Positions 51,438 through 60,939 of a stretch of 64,000 nt of DNA are shown here, piece by piece. The stretch covers positions 22,501 through 86,500 of the forward strand of contig CAUYUJ010017775.1 of assembly GCA_963575745.1 (NCBI GenBank), read 5' to 3'. Positions within the stretch are counted from its first letter, which is position 1. Every line of letters starts with the position of its first letter. Below the pieces are notes generated by a model. The model saw only the letters and a program-made list of their open reading frames with translations, was not told the DNA's origin and searched no databases. The DNA comes from Prorocentrum cordatum. Taxonomy: Eukaryota; Sar; Dinophyceae; Prorocentrales; Prorocentraceae. The translations under genes and the position numbers were made by a program.

Positions 51438-52008
51438 CGCCACATCTCGCGTGAGACTTGTCCTTGATCTCAAGGGAGGAAAAACCATCTATACCGGACA
51501 ATTGGCGTTTACTAAACGGCCCCGGGCGTTTACTAAACAGCCCTGCCCTGTTCGATTCCTTCTTTGGGCGCGTTCACTAAACGACTTCGCCTGTCAGGGT
51601 GGTTAATCTGGGGGTGGATTCTTTGACCTCTATGATCGTCGCTCCTCTGGGGTCCGCGGTGCCCCGCGCCACAGGCGAGCCCAGGGCCCTCCCCGCACCC
51701 AGCGGCCGCCGCGTCGCCCGCCGACGTGCCCGCGGCCAGCCCGGCCCCCACGGGCGCGCCGGCGCCGCCGGTCGCGGTCCGCCCAGCCTCGCCCGCTGCG
51801 GCACCAGCCCCGCCGCCGGCCGCCCTGTGGCGGCCTCGGCGGCCCTCCAAGACGTCGTGCTTTTTTTGGGTTTGTTATTTGTTTCTTTCCTTCTTGGTCA
51901 ACACACACACGCACTTTTTGCTTCGGCGGCTGGGCAGAGGGCGACTGCTCTGGCGGCCTGGCCACAGGGGACACGCTGTACGCAAATTAAGGCCGCAATG
52001 CACGGAAG
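51438..52008. other. No gene seen; CGTTTACTAAAC cluster
   Basis: At 51500-51585 the phrase GGCGTTTACTAAACGGCC and variants (GGGCGTTTACTAAACAGCC, GCGTTCACTAAACGACT) occurs three times, each with a partial dyad GTTTACTAAAC. The remainder is GC-rich and without recognisable genes. Confidence 0.5.
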
Positions 52009-52101
52009 GAGGAGGAGGAGGAGGAGGAGGAGGAGGAGGAGGAGGAGGAGGAGGAGGAGGAGGAGGAGGAGGAGGAGGAGGAGGAGGAGGAGGAGGAGGA
52101 G
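52009..52101 (+). repeat. (GGA)31 microsatellite
   Basis: A pure GGA run of about 93 bases. Confidence 0.97.
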
Positions 52102-52112
52102 CCCCGGAACGG

Positions 52113-52193
52113 TCAACACAAACACACACACACACCCATACGCATAGGGGGGGCGGTCGGAGGAGGCTATGGGTGTGTGTGTGTGTGTGTTGT
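52113..52193. repeat. Inverted repeat made of CA/GT microsatellites
   Basis: CAACACAAACACACACACAC, ACCCATACGCATA at the left pairs with GGCTATGGGTGTGTGTGTGT, GTGTGTTG at the right. Arms of ~30 bases surround a G-rich loop. Confidence 0.8.
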
Positions 52194-52285
52194 CAGATGG
52201 GGGCTTCCGTTCGAGCGGGGGGCTCCCCCAGGGTCAGTATCCACAGCCAGTCCCCCTCCGTCCGACCTCCCTATGGATACGTGTG

Positions 52286-52306
52286 TGTGTGTGTGTGTGT
52301 GTGTTG
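52286..52306 (+). repeat. (GT)n microsatellite
   Basis: A short GT run; another is at 52452-52468. Confidence 0.85.
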
Positions 52307-52564
52307 TTTTCCGGCACCGCCAGCACCCCGGGCCCCGCCCTCTCCGGCCGCCTGAGGCCCCGCCCGCCTGTGCCCTGTCTCCCCAATTAGAGCTGTGCGT
52401 AGCCCGCCTAGCTTTTAGCGGAAGAGGTTCGCTCTCGCCCCGCCGACCAAAGTGTGTGTGTGTGTGTTGTTCATTCGTCACTCTTTGCGTTTTTCTTTTG
52501 TTTCGGCCTCCTGGGGCCACTTCTGGGCTCCCAGACTATCAAGAGTGGACATGGGGACGAGAAG

Positions 52565-52625
52565 CGACCCTCGGGGGAGTGGTCGAGATCTCCCCGTGGA
52601 CCACGGATGGAAAAATGGATCCATC
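52565..52625 (+). repeat. Dispersed block family E, diverged copy
   Basis: CGACCCTCGGGGGAGTGGTC, GAGATCTCCCCGTGGACCAC and GGATGGAAAAATGGATCC fit the family's order but are strongly diverged. Confidence 0.4.
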
Positions 52626-52904
52626 GGATGCTTGGGACCCACCCCTGCTGCTGCCCCAACTCTGGCTGCCAGAGGGGGGCAGGGCATGGGTAAAAACTTG
52701 ACCTCCAGTAGCTGGACTTTTCCCAACCCTCCTGCGCTGGTTTCTAGTTTTGAACAGAGCACTGGGGTCGCGTCTTCCTTCTCCTCCTCCCGCCTCCCTT
52801 CTCCTCTCCCCCCGCTCCTATGTTGTGCCAGCTACCCTGCCTCCTTCCTGCCTTCTACACTGCCTCCTACCTGCCTGCTAAGTTACCCTGCCTCCTCGCC
52901 ATCC

Positions 52905-53022
52905 CTGGGGGGCTGTGAACTACGAAACTGTCGCAACTTTCCAGGGCTGCTGGGGGGTCAGCGCAGTGGCACCTTACCGCAGGCTCAGATTAGATCTCGC
53001 CATCCTTGGGGTCTGCGACCTG
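52905..53022 (+). repeat. ~100-bp TCAGATTAGA repeat, first copy
   Basis: A single diverged monomer of the family at 53715-54150 and 55425-55790. Its landmarks in order are AACTGTCGC, AGGGCTGCTGGGGG, GCAGTGGCACCTTACCGCAG, TCAGATTAGATCTCGCC and CCTTGGGGTCTGCGA. It is separated from the main array by a CTTGGGG composite repeat at 53163-53720. Confidence 0.75.
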
Positions 53023-53162
53023 CTCGGCATGGAGACGGAAAGCGCGGGTTCTTCCTGTGCGGGCGCGAGGTCGCTTGCTTAGTGCCTTGGAGCCCTGTTG
53101 GTGTGAAGACTTCGGTACGACACACAAAAATCTAGCAACCAACCTTGCGAAAATAGATTAAC

Positions 53163-53720
53163 ATTTCATTTCCGGGCCTTCTGGGGGTCCTTTTGGGGCT
53201 CGTTTGGGCCGTTTGGGGGCCCTTTTGAGCCGTCCCGGGACCCGGGGCCCTCTGGAAGCCCTTGTGGGTTCCCTTGGGGACCTCCTGTGGCCCTCTTGGG
53301 GCTCTCTTGGGAACTTTTTGGGACCCCCAGGGGCCTCTCTTGGGCCGTCTTGGGGCTCTCTTTGGCCGTCTTGACGCCCACTTGGGCCGTCTTGGGGGCC
53401 TCTAGGGCCGTCTTGGGGCGGTCTTGGGGGCCTCCTGGTCCGTTTTGGACGCTTAGAAGACCAAAGAAGCGGACATGCTAACAATGTACGTGTTCCCTAG
53501 GGAAAGGGACGATTTTTGCCTCTTGGGGGCTCCCTTTGGGGGCCTCTTGGGGCGTCTTGGGGGCCCCTCTTGGAGCGCTCTTGGCCCGTTTTCGGGCCCT
53601 CTTGGACCTCTCCGACGCCGTCTTGGAGGTATCTTGGGCGCTTTTGGGGCCGTCTTGGGCCGTCTTGGGGCCTCTTACGCGCTCTTGGGGCTGGCTTGGG
53701 CCGTCTTGGGCCTGACAGCG
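53163..53720 (+). repeat. CTTGGGG composite repeat inside the ~100-bp repeat array
   Basis: Two block runs (53165-53446, 53520-53720) are separated by the typical spacer at 53447-53525 (GGACGCTTAGAAGACCAAAG, AAGCGGACATGC, GGACGATTTTTGCCTCTTGG). It sits between the lone monomer at 52905 and the array at 53715. Confidence 0.8.
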
Positions 53721-54150
53721 GAGTGGCGCTTTACCACAGATTCAGATTAGATCTCCCCAGCCCTGGGTTGCGAAGTGCGAAACAGTCGCCATTTTCGGAC
53801 AGCTGGGGGTTCCAGCAGAGTGACGCCTTACCGCAGATACAGGATAGACCTCCTCTTGGAGTGCTGCGAACTGCGGAATTAGGGGGTCCAGCGGATTGAC
53901 GCCGTACCGCAGATTCAGATTAGACATCGCTTGGGGTCTGCGATCTTTGGAGCTGTCGCCACTTTCGAGGGCTGCTGGGGGTCCAGCGGAGTGACGCCTC
54001 ACAGCAGACTCAGATTAGACCTCGCCGTCCATCCCTGTGGGGTTGCGAAGTGCGCATCAGTCGCCATTTTTGAGGGCTGCTTTGGGTTTGTGTTTCAGCG
54101 GAGTGGCGCCTTTCTGCAAACTCGGGTTAGCCTTCGCCAGCACTGTTCGC
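53715..54150 (+). repeat. ~100-bp TCAGATTAGA repeat array, left part
   Basis: About five head-to-tail monomers of 70-110 bases. Each carries GTCGCCACTTTCGAGGGCTG, a GTCCAGCGGAGTGACGCC block, a CGCAGATTCAGATTAGA block and a GGGGTTGCGAAGTGCG-type end. Some monomers are internally deleted. On the minus strand several monomers read MSNLNLRYGVNPLDP, which is a side effect of the repeat and not evidence of a gene. Confidence 0.85.
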
Positions 54151-54189
54151 TCGTGCCGTAGGCTGCGGCAGCCCATGGGCGTGCATACT

Positions 54190-55440
54190 GGCATACTGGC
54201 ATATCAACTATGACAGCAAACATGGCGCACTTTGTGGCGCCACGCGGAGGCGTCATTCACTGCATCTCGGAGCCGGCTGCTGTCCCAGGCCAGACGGATT
54301 GCGCCGGGCAGCACATTTCGGACCCATTCTCTCCTAGGTGCTCTAACTCTGAGGACGTACCTGTCGGTAGCGGGGGGGAAGGAGAGGACCTGCTTGTACG
54401 TGACCTCTCGCATGTCTGAGCTTTCCGGCTGGCGCAGGACACGCCCCAATAGAACGAGTTGTCTGCTTCAGGGTTGCCCAGAGGCTGTCTCGAAACCCGC
54501 GCGCTGCAAGACGGTGGCGTTAGATATTCTGGAAACGACAGATGGCTGTATGTGCAGGACATGTCTGAGATATTTGGTTTGGAATCCGTGCAGTCTTCGT
54601 AATTCCGCCTTCGTGAAACACCCTGCTGGCAACGCGTACAGCAGCTTGGATTCGACCCGAGACTGATAAGCCAGACGGCGTCGCTTGAGCGGCAGAGAGG
54701 AACGCCTCCATACTTGCCAGCGCATCTGGAAGTCTGCAGCTGCCGCCCCATTTCGGCCACCAAGTTGTCGTCTCATTCTACCATCTGCCGACAGCGAAGA
54801 ACCGAGATACACAATGCTGTCCGCTCTTGGTATGGCATCCCCCTGGAATCACACCGGCTTGCACGAGTTCGCCTGCAATAGTTGGAATATGTCGAAATGC
54901 TGCTCGAGGCCTTGTGCGCTGCCCGCCCGGGCCACTGCCTCGGCGAACTGCTGGACATGTTCGGCCGCCGCACCCAGGAGCAGCGTGTCGTCGGCGAAGG
55001 CAATATCGGCGAATCGCTTCTGTCGATATGCCTCTGCAGCTGGCTCGGGAAGCATGGCGGCTGCGTCCTCCATCAGTGCTGTCGTTAATGTGATGAACAG
55101 CAACGGGCTTGGTGTGCATCCGTGCGATACCCCCGATCGCTGCAGACGCCCATCACAGTTGATGCCCGCATCTTCCACGAAGAAGCGCCTGCTCATCATG
55201 GTGTAGTGGATGATGCGCACGCGTTTGGGCGTGATGCCGAAACGCGCAAGAGCATGCACCAGACGCTCAGTGGGCACGCTGTCGAAAGCCTTCGCCAGTC
55301 CAGCGCGGGGAACCATACCGACCCGTTGCGTGATGCGTGTGCGAGTTCAAGGTGTCTTCTGGCTATGAAGATGGCGTCCTCTGTGCAGCGGCTGCGGCGG
55401 AAAACGTACTGCGGTGCTGTCGCCACTTCCGATGGCTGCT
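54190..55440 (-). pseudogene. 5'-truncated LINE reverse transcriptase relic
   Basis: The C-terminal half of a second non-LTR reverse transcriptase, jockey/RTE-like in layout. Upstream (55440-55310, another frame) is a fragment QYVFRRSRCTEDAIFIARR, the segment just before RT motif A. A one-base loss near 55293 shifts the frame into LAKAFDSV (motif A); then come RSGVSHGCTPSP (motif B) and FADD (motif C). The same frame continues through TGA at 54849-54851 into VYLGSSLSADG and the ALPAGCFTKAELRRLHGF linker region, then through a second TGA at 54468-54470 to GRVLRQPES and the terminal RREW...W segment, ending at 54204. The endonuclease and N-terminal RT are absent. Both ends abut the ~100-bp repeat array, so it inserted there. 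It is unrelated in detail to the intact LINE at 34.7-40.8 kb. Confidence 0.85.
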
Positions 55441-55790
55441 GTGGGTCCAGCGGATTGACGCCGTACCGCAGATTCAGATTAGACATCGCCATCCTTGGGG
55501 TCAGCGATCTGCGAAACAGTCGCCACTTTCGAGGGCTGCTGGGAGGTCCAGCGGAATGACGTCGTACGCAGATTTAGATTCGACCTCGCCCCCCCCCCCC
55601 TGTGGGGTTGCGCAGTGCGAAACTGTCGCCACTTTCGAGGGCTGCTAGGGGGTCCAGCGGGGTGACGCCATACGCAGATTCAGATATAAACCTCGCCATC
55701 ACTGGGGGGCTGCGAACTGTGGAACTGTCGCCACTTTCGAGGGCTGCCCGGGAGCCAGCGAAATGATGTCTTACGCGGATTTTGATTCGC
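55425..55790 (+). repeat. ~100-bp TCAGATTAGA repeat array, right part
   Basis: About four monomers of the same family and orientation as 53715-54150, picking up immediately beyond the LINE relic. The two halves together indicate one array interrupted by the retrotransposon fragment. Confidence 0.85.
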
Positions 55791-56469
55791 TTAGATTTCC
55801 TTTCCCACGGGCCGCCCGGAGACCTGGCGGCGCGCTTGCGGGCGTGTCAGGTGCCAGGTGCAGGACTCGGAGAACCTGGCGGGCGAACTCGGTTTCGCTC
55901 GCTTTTTGCATTGGCCATGAACAGCTGATCCTTTGGAGCGGCACGGCGACATGGCGCGGGCCGCGCGCTGCTTGTCCAGCGGGCCAGTGGGAAATGACCC
56001 TCGTTCCTCATCATACCGCTTTCGTTGTCTTCCTTTTCTTCCTTCCTCCGTCTCACTCCTGCTGTCGCGTTGACATTTCGGCCCCTCTTCCGTCCTTTTC
56101 CCGCCGTCGTTCCCACCCCTAGTTTTTTTTCGAGCCAGGGGCTTTAGTCATCGTCTTTCTGCTGTTGTTCTGTGAGTCGCGCAGCGCGCGCGCGCTTCAC
56201 ATACTGATCGCGCAATCATTGACAGATCCTGTGATGTAATCGTATATACTAGTATGGACAACCTCCTGTTGTCATTTGGTGCAGATTGGTTGGGTCCGTC
56301 GCAGGGCAATTTACCGTACCCCCGTTCCGCCTCTTCATGGAGTTCTTGCGTGGGTACGGGCATGGATCATTTGTTTATCGCCTATCTCCCGACCCTGATA
56401 TGCTCGCATTGAAATTTTTTCCAGGTGAAGGATCCAACCATACGCAGTTGCGAATACTCGCCCTGTGAG
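55791..56469. other. No gene seen
   Basis: Unique sequence between the ~100-bp array and the 90-bp array. It contains GCGCGCGCGC at 56179-56190. Confidence 0.5.
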
Positions 56470-57260
56470 TATCGCCTTCGGTGGAGCTCCCTATGGAGCC
56501 ACGAAAAATGTGAGGGTTGTGCCGAAATGGGTGGGGCGGCCGCGTGCGGACACCGCCAGTGGAACTTTTGGTGGAACTCCTTTGGGGCCGCGAAGCGTGT
56601 GAAGGGTGCGCCGAGATGTCCGGGGCGGCCGCACGTGGACATGGCCCCTGGGGCCTTCGGTGGAGCTCCCTTTCGGGCCACGAAGCGTGTGAGGGCTGTG
56701 CCGAACTGGGTGGGGCGGCCGCGTGTGGTACACCCCTGGGGCCTTCGGTGGAGCTCCCTATGACGCCACGAAGCGTGTGAGTGGTGTGCCGACATGGATG
56801 GGGCGGCCGCATGTGGTGCCAGCGCCCTGGGCCTTCGGTGGAGCTCCCTGTGGGGGCACGAATCGTCTAAGGGGTGTGCTGAAATTGTGGGGTGGGGCGG
56901 CCACATGTGGCACACCCCCTTGGGGCCTTCAGTGGAGCTCCCTATGGGGCCACGAAGCGTGTGAGGGGTGTGCCGAAATGGGCGGGGCTTCCGCGTGTGG
57001 TGCATCCCCCGAGGGCCTTCGGTGGAGCTCCCTATGGGGCCACGACGCGTGTGAGGGGTGTGCCGAAATGGGTGGAGCGGCCGCACGTGGTGCACCTCCC
57101 TGGGGCCTTCGGTTGAGCCCTCTATGGGGTTACGAATTGTGCGAGGGGTGTGCCGAAATGGGTGGAGCGTTTTCCTATGGACACCGCTATTGGGGCCTTC
57201 GGTGGAGCTCCCTATCGGACCACGACGCGTGTGAGGGGTGTGCCGAAATGGGCATGCGGA
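56470..57260. repeat. 90-bp tandem repeat, about nine units
   Basis: Each unit contains TTCGGTGGAGCTCCCTATGG, GGCCACGAAGCGTGTGAGGG and GTGTGCCGAAATGGGTGGGG, then CGGCCGCGTGTGGTGCACCC. The minus strand is open across the whole array and beyond (57485-56382, 367 codons, no ATG start). Unit lengths are not all 90, so the same repeat is read in three frames in turn and every frame is open. I therefore do not call a gene. Confidence 0.9.
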
Positions 57261-57401
57261 GGGCAGAGGCAGGGATGGGAGGGTTGAGGAGGGTGAGGAG
57301 GGCAGCGGGTGGGAGACGCGGGGCGCTGTCTCTTCAAAACGAAGACCCAACACTACAGGATGTTTGGGAACTCGGCCTCCAGGGGCCCTTGGCGGGCTTC
57401 G

Positions 57402-57515
57402 GGGCTGTCGAGAAACCTTTACAGGGGTGAAGAGCGGGTCCTCTGGAAGAGGTCTAGACTTTTGGGGAGCCGCGTTGCGGAGCAAAAGTCACGACGTCGG
57501 ATGTCCGGGTGCGGC
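57402..57515 (+). repeat. Dispersed block family E, diverged copy
   Basis: GGGGTGAAGAGCGGGTCC, TTTTGGGGAGCCGCGTTGCG and GAGCAAAAGTCACGACGTCG parallel the second sub-block of 50100-50310. Confidence 0.55.
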
Positions 57516-57773
57516 GCAGTTTTTTCTTGGCGCGGGCCGCCTGCGATCTCGAGATTTTTTCCCCGGGGCCGGCTTCTCATCTTCGGCCATTGTTTGGCGG
57601 TCCCGCGGCCAGGAAGCCGGCCTCCAGAAGCCGGAAGCGTCCCAACAGCTGGCCGAAGACCGGTCCAGCGCCGATCCAGGAATCCTCGCGGACTTCCGAG
57701 CAATAATGTATCATGCCGATTTTTGTTCCTCGACACCCGTGAGGTGCGGTAGGCGCGGGTCAGAGGAGGAAAA

Positions 57774-57960
57774 GGTACTCCAGATTTCGTAATAAAGGGA
57801 GGGGGGTCTCATTTCGGGGGGGGTCTCTTCCAGGCTATCTTGGAGGGCCTGGGGGGGTCTGGGGACGATGTTTTGGAGGGTTCTCCCACGGGGGGGGTCT
57901 AAAACTTCTCGTCTGGGAGGGTTGAGACCCCCTCCCTTTTATTACGAAATCTGGAGTACC
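57774..57960. mobile_element. Inverted-repeat element with 38-bp termini
   Basis: GGTACTCCAGATTTCGTAAT at the left end (57774-57811) is the reverse complement of the right end (57923-57960). The arms continue through the AAAGGGAGGGGG and GTCTCA blocks and differ mainly by one A and one G. The 110-base middle is G-rich (GGGGGGGTCT repeated four times). The symmetry and size fit a MITE. No target duplication is obvious. Confidence 0.75.
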
Positions 57961-58271
57961 GATACCAAAATGCTTCACGCGTTGTTGCTCTCCTTGGGCC
58001 TCCCGGGAGGCCTTCGTCGCCGCGGCTGGATATTCGCCCCGAAAAATTCTGGGCAGAGCGTTCCCCGGGCGAGGTCCCGGGAGCAGCTGTGTCGGTGTCC
58101 CCAGACATCTGATGCCTCTGGAGAAAACAGCGTGGCTCCCATTCCCCAGGACGCCTTCTTTCCATCCCGAGAAGTTCTGTGGCGGTCCCGGGGCCCGCGG
58201 ATGGCCCCTGGAGGCCGACAATTGGCGAACACATGGCATCCTGATTCCGTGCTGCTCCCTCTCTTCCCTCC

Positions 58272-58470
58272 TGCCTCCTCCCTTCTCCTCCTCCTCCTCC
58301 TCCTCCTCCTCCTCCTCCTCCTCCTCCTCCTCCTCCTCCCTCCTCCCTCCTCCTCCTTCTCCTTCTCGTCCTCCTCCTTCTCCTCCTCCTCCTCCTCCTC
58401 CTCCTCCTCCCTCCTCCTCCCTCCTCCCTCCTTCTTATTCCCTCCTCCCTCTCCTCCACCCATCTCCTCC
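58272..58470 (+). repeat. (TCC)n microsatellite
   Basis: About 200 bases of CTC/TCC repeat with CCCTCC and TTCTCC interruptions. Confidence 0.95.
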
Positions 58471-58572
58471 CCCCTCCTCACAGCGTGAGGGTGTCAGGGT
58501 CTTTTAGTTTCCTCATCGGCGGTGCTCCGCGCCAGCAGCCGGAGCTCACTGTTGCGGCGGAGAAGCAGAGGC

Positions 58573-58717
58573 CTCAGATCGTCGGTTCAAAGATGGGGTC
58601 CTGAGGGATGGGGTCCTAAGGACAGGAAGGGATCCAAGGTTGAATTTCCGTTGCTTGAGGCACCTCGTCCTTAGGACCCCATCCCTCAGGACGCCATCTT
58701 TGCACCACCGATCTGAG
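58573..58717. repeat. 51-bp inverted repeat with 43-base loop
   Basis: The left arm 58573-58623 (starts CTCAGATCG, ends CCTAAGGAC) is complementary to the right arm 58667-58717 with only a handful of mismatches. The arms contain GGGGTCCTGAGGGATGGGG and its complement. It could form a long hairpin. No internal coding frame. Confidence 0.8.
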
Positions 58718-58819
58718 ATGCCCTGGCCCGCCTCGTGGTACGAGCTGCGGTCGATGTGCTGCGCCGACCCTTGGCGGCGCTTCTGGGGGGGGGCTCCCAC
58801 CTCGCACGGGCGGGCAGTC

Positions 58820-58865
58820 TCCAGACCCCCTCGCGTCGTGAGAAAATCACGGTGGGAGGTTCTGG
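58820..58865 (+). repeat. Dispersed block family E, first sub-block
   Basis: CCAGACCCCCTCGCGTCGTG and AGAAAATCACGGTGGGAGGT; about 90% similar to 50108-50150. Confidence 0.75.
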
Positions 58866-59129
58866 GCCATTTTGTGCCTCTGGTGTACTCTAGTCGCCTA
58901 CACCTCCTTAAGCATCTTGCCAGGAGCAGGTGTGGACCTCAGTTAACCGGTGGCAGCTTCAGAAAGCCGCCACTAGCAGAACGGCTGCGAGCAGAAGCCC
59001 GTGACCGTGCCCTCCTTGTCCATGCCCGGTCTATGGGCCGACATTGGATCAAAAGAGGCGACCGCCTACCGAGTTCGCACTAGTTAGTGCATGTTTTGTT
59101 TCATCTGTTATACTTGCGCCTTCCATGCC

Positions 59130-59280
59130 TTGGGAGAGAAAAGCCTCTGGGGGCTTTCGCGGAGCCCCAAGGGCCGTCCAACAATGTCTCAGGATGAAAG
59201 GCCAGTCCCGGGGAAGGGGTCGAGATCTTTGGGGGTCCGCGCTGTACACAAAATCACGACGCCAGGGGTCCAGGTGGGAT
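59130..59280 (+). repeat. Dispersed block family E, second sub-block
   Basis: TCTCAGGATGAAAGGCCAGT, CCCGGGGAAGGGGTCGAGAT, CTTTGGGGGTCCGCGCTGTA and AAATCACGACGCCAGGGGTC; close to 50205-50295. Confidence 0.75.
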
Positions 59281-60094
59281 CCAGATCATCAGCGACGCGA
59301 GCCCAGGCGCAGGAGACCCCGACGGTTCGCACCGAGTCTTCGGGTGGCCGTGCCGAGTGGATCTGGGCGATGTGCGCTCCCCTCCGACCGTATGCCGTTG
59401 TTGGGACCTCTTCTGAAGCCCCTGGTGGGAGTGCGGAGCTCCGCCGACGGCCAGGAAGCGTCGCCGAGCTGTTGCTCTCTTGCACTCTCTTCTCGCCGAG
59501 CGGAGGGCGTTCATCCAGCTCCATCACCAGTTCTGAGACTGGGTGCGCGCCATGGTGGAGATCGTGATTGGACAGGTCCTTTGCAGCACTGCCAGGTCCT
59601 AGGACACACTGCGTCCGGGGGTGCCAACCAGAGAGTCTAGAGCAGCAGCTCAAGGCTCTCCCCGAGTCTGGCGGTTTAAGTTGACGTGGACATGCGCCTT
59701 TCCCTTGGAGGCGGCCGGTGAGTCTGAGCTGGATGAGCCCAGAAGTAGATCAGTCAAGCGGGGTTGGTGAGGGCAAGTCTGGTGAACAATCTGTCCCTGG
59801 GCCCCTCCTGGCAGCAGTGAGCAGTGGTTTGAATGCTATCGGGGGGCTCGCCAAGGTGGCAGAGGAGCAGCTGGACGATCGACGCGTGAGCCCGCCGCCG
59901 GAGGAGTCGGACGCAGCAGCCTCTGAGGCAGCCCCCCCGGGAGGCAGGGCCATCTGGGACTGATTTGCCGCATTCCCAGATCTCCGACGATATGTTTTTT
60001 TTTTTTTTTTTCAATCCGTACGTTTTTCCCAGATTTCCACCCTCGAGGGCTCTTTTCGGCCCTGGGGCCAAAAACAATTAATCTGTCCTGGGCG
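59281..60094. other. No gene seen
   Basis: Unique sequence with a T run at 59994-60010. No domain recognised in the frames on either strand. Confidence 0.45.
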
Positions 60095-60160
60095 AAGGAC
60101 TGCCCCCAGGAAAGCGGTCGGGGGCTCGAGGAGCCGCGGATCAAGAAAATCATATCGGCG
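60095..60160 (+). repeat. Dispersed block family E, diverged copy
   Basis: GCCCCCAGGAAAGCGGTCGG, GGGCTCGAGGAGCCGCGGAT and CAAGAAAATCATATCGGCGG. Confidence 0.45.
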
Positions 60161-60939
60161 GATGCTTGGGCTTCCAGTTTCAACCAGTGAACATGCTGGT
60201 TGTCTTCCTTGCTCTGCAAGGGGTGCAGTGATTGCGGCGAGAGCGCTTGCTGGCGGTAGGCCCTCGCGATTTCGACTGTGCGCGCTTAGCTGTATACTCT
60301 GCCGGCGGCAGCGGGGGCCGCTTGCCATCACTGGAAACATCGTGCAGGCGCGTGCGTCAGTCGGTGCGTATGCGTTTGCCTGGGTCTGCAGTCTGCGCGT
60401 GCCAGTGCGTATACGCTTGCGTGTTCGTGCGCGTGCAAGAACGACGATGCTGCGAGGACGCGCGCTCATCCTACACGCCGAACAGGGGTCGGAAGACCAA
60501 TTATCCAACGAAGGCGGGCCTCGTGCGAGGGGCGCTCGGATGCCACTGCTGGGAGGGGCGGGGAGTGAGTTGAACCACCTGGATATGCAGAGAGGCCGTT
60601 TCCCGACCCACCGCTGGCCCGAGCTGAGCTGTCTTCACCGAGCTCTCCCAAGGGGTCCCCGCGCTTCGCGCTTCGCAGCTGCCCCGTGCTGTGGCACGCG
60701 CGCGCCCTCGGTGCTTCATCTATCACCTGGTCGCCCTTCACGTCTTACCTTTTGCCTCACCTCTTAGACGTCCCAGCTTAATGTTTGACGCTTCGCGCAA
60801 AGCCAGCAGCCCATTTAGAACCGATGCTCATGGGAGTTGTCTGGAGGAGGGGCGTAGGTAAGCACGAAGCGAGGAGGCCAACAATGGAAGTAGCCCTCGG
60901 GGAGCCTATTGACCCGTGTTTGGGCAATTTCAAGGAATT
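60161..60939. other. No gene seen; GTGCGTATGCG patch
   Basis: At 60340-60440 GCGTGCG, GTGCGTATGCGTTTGC and GTGCGTATACGCTTGC alternate, a decayed repeat. The remainder is unique. Confidence 0.45.

Noticed and set aside
53885-55492. MSNLNLRYGVNPLDP peptides as a conserved protein
   Set aside because: They come from the ~100-bp repeat monomer and frames break between monomers.
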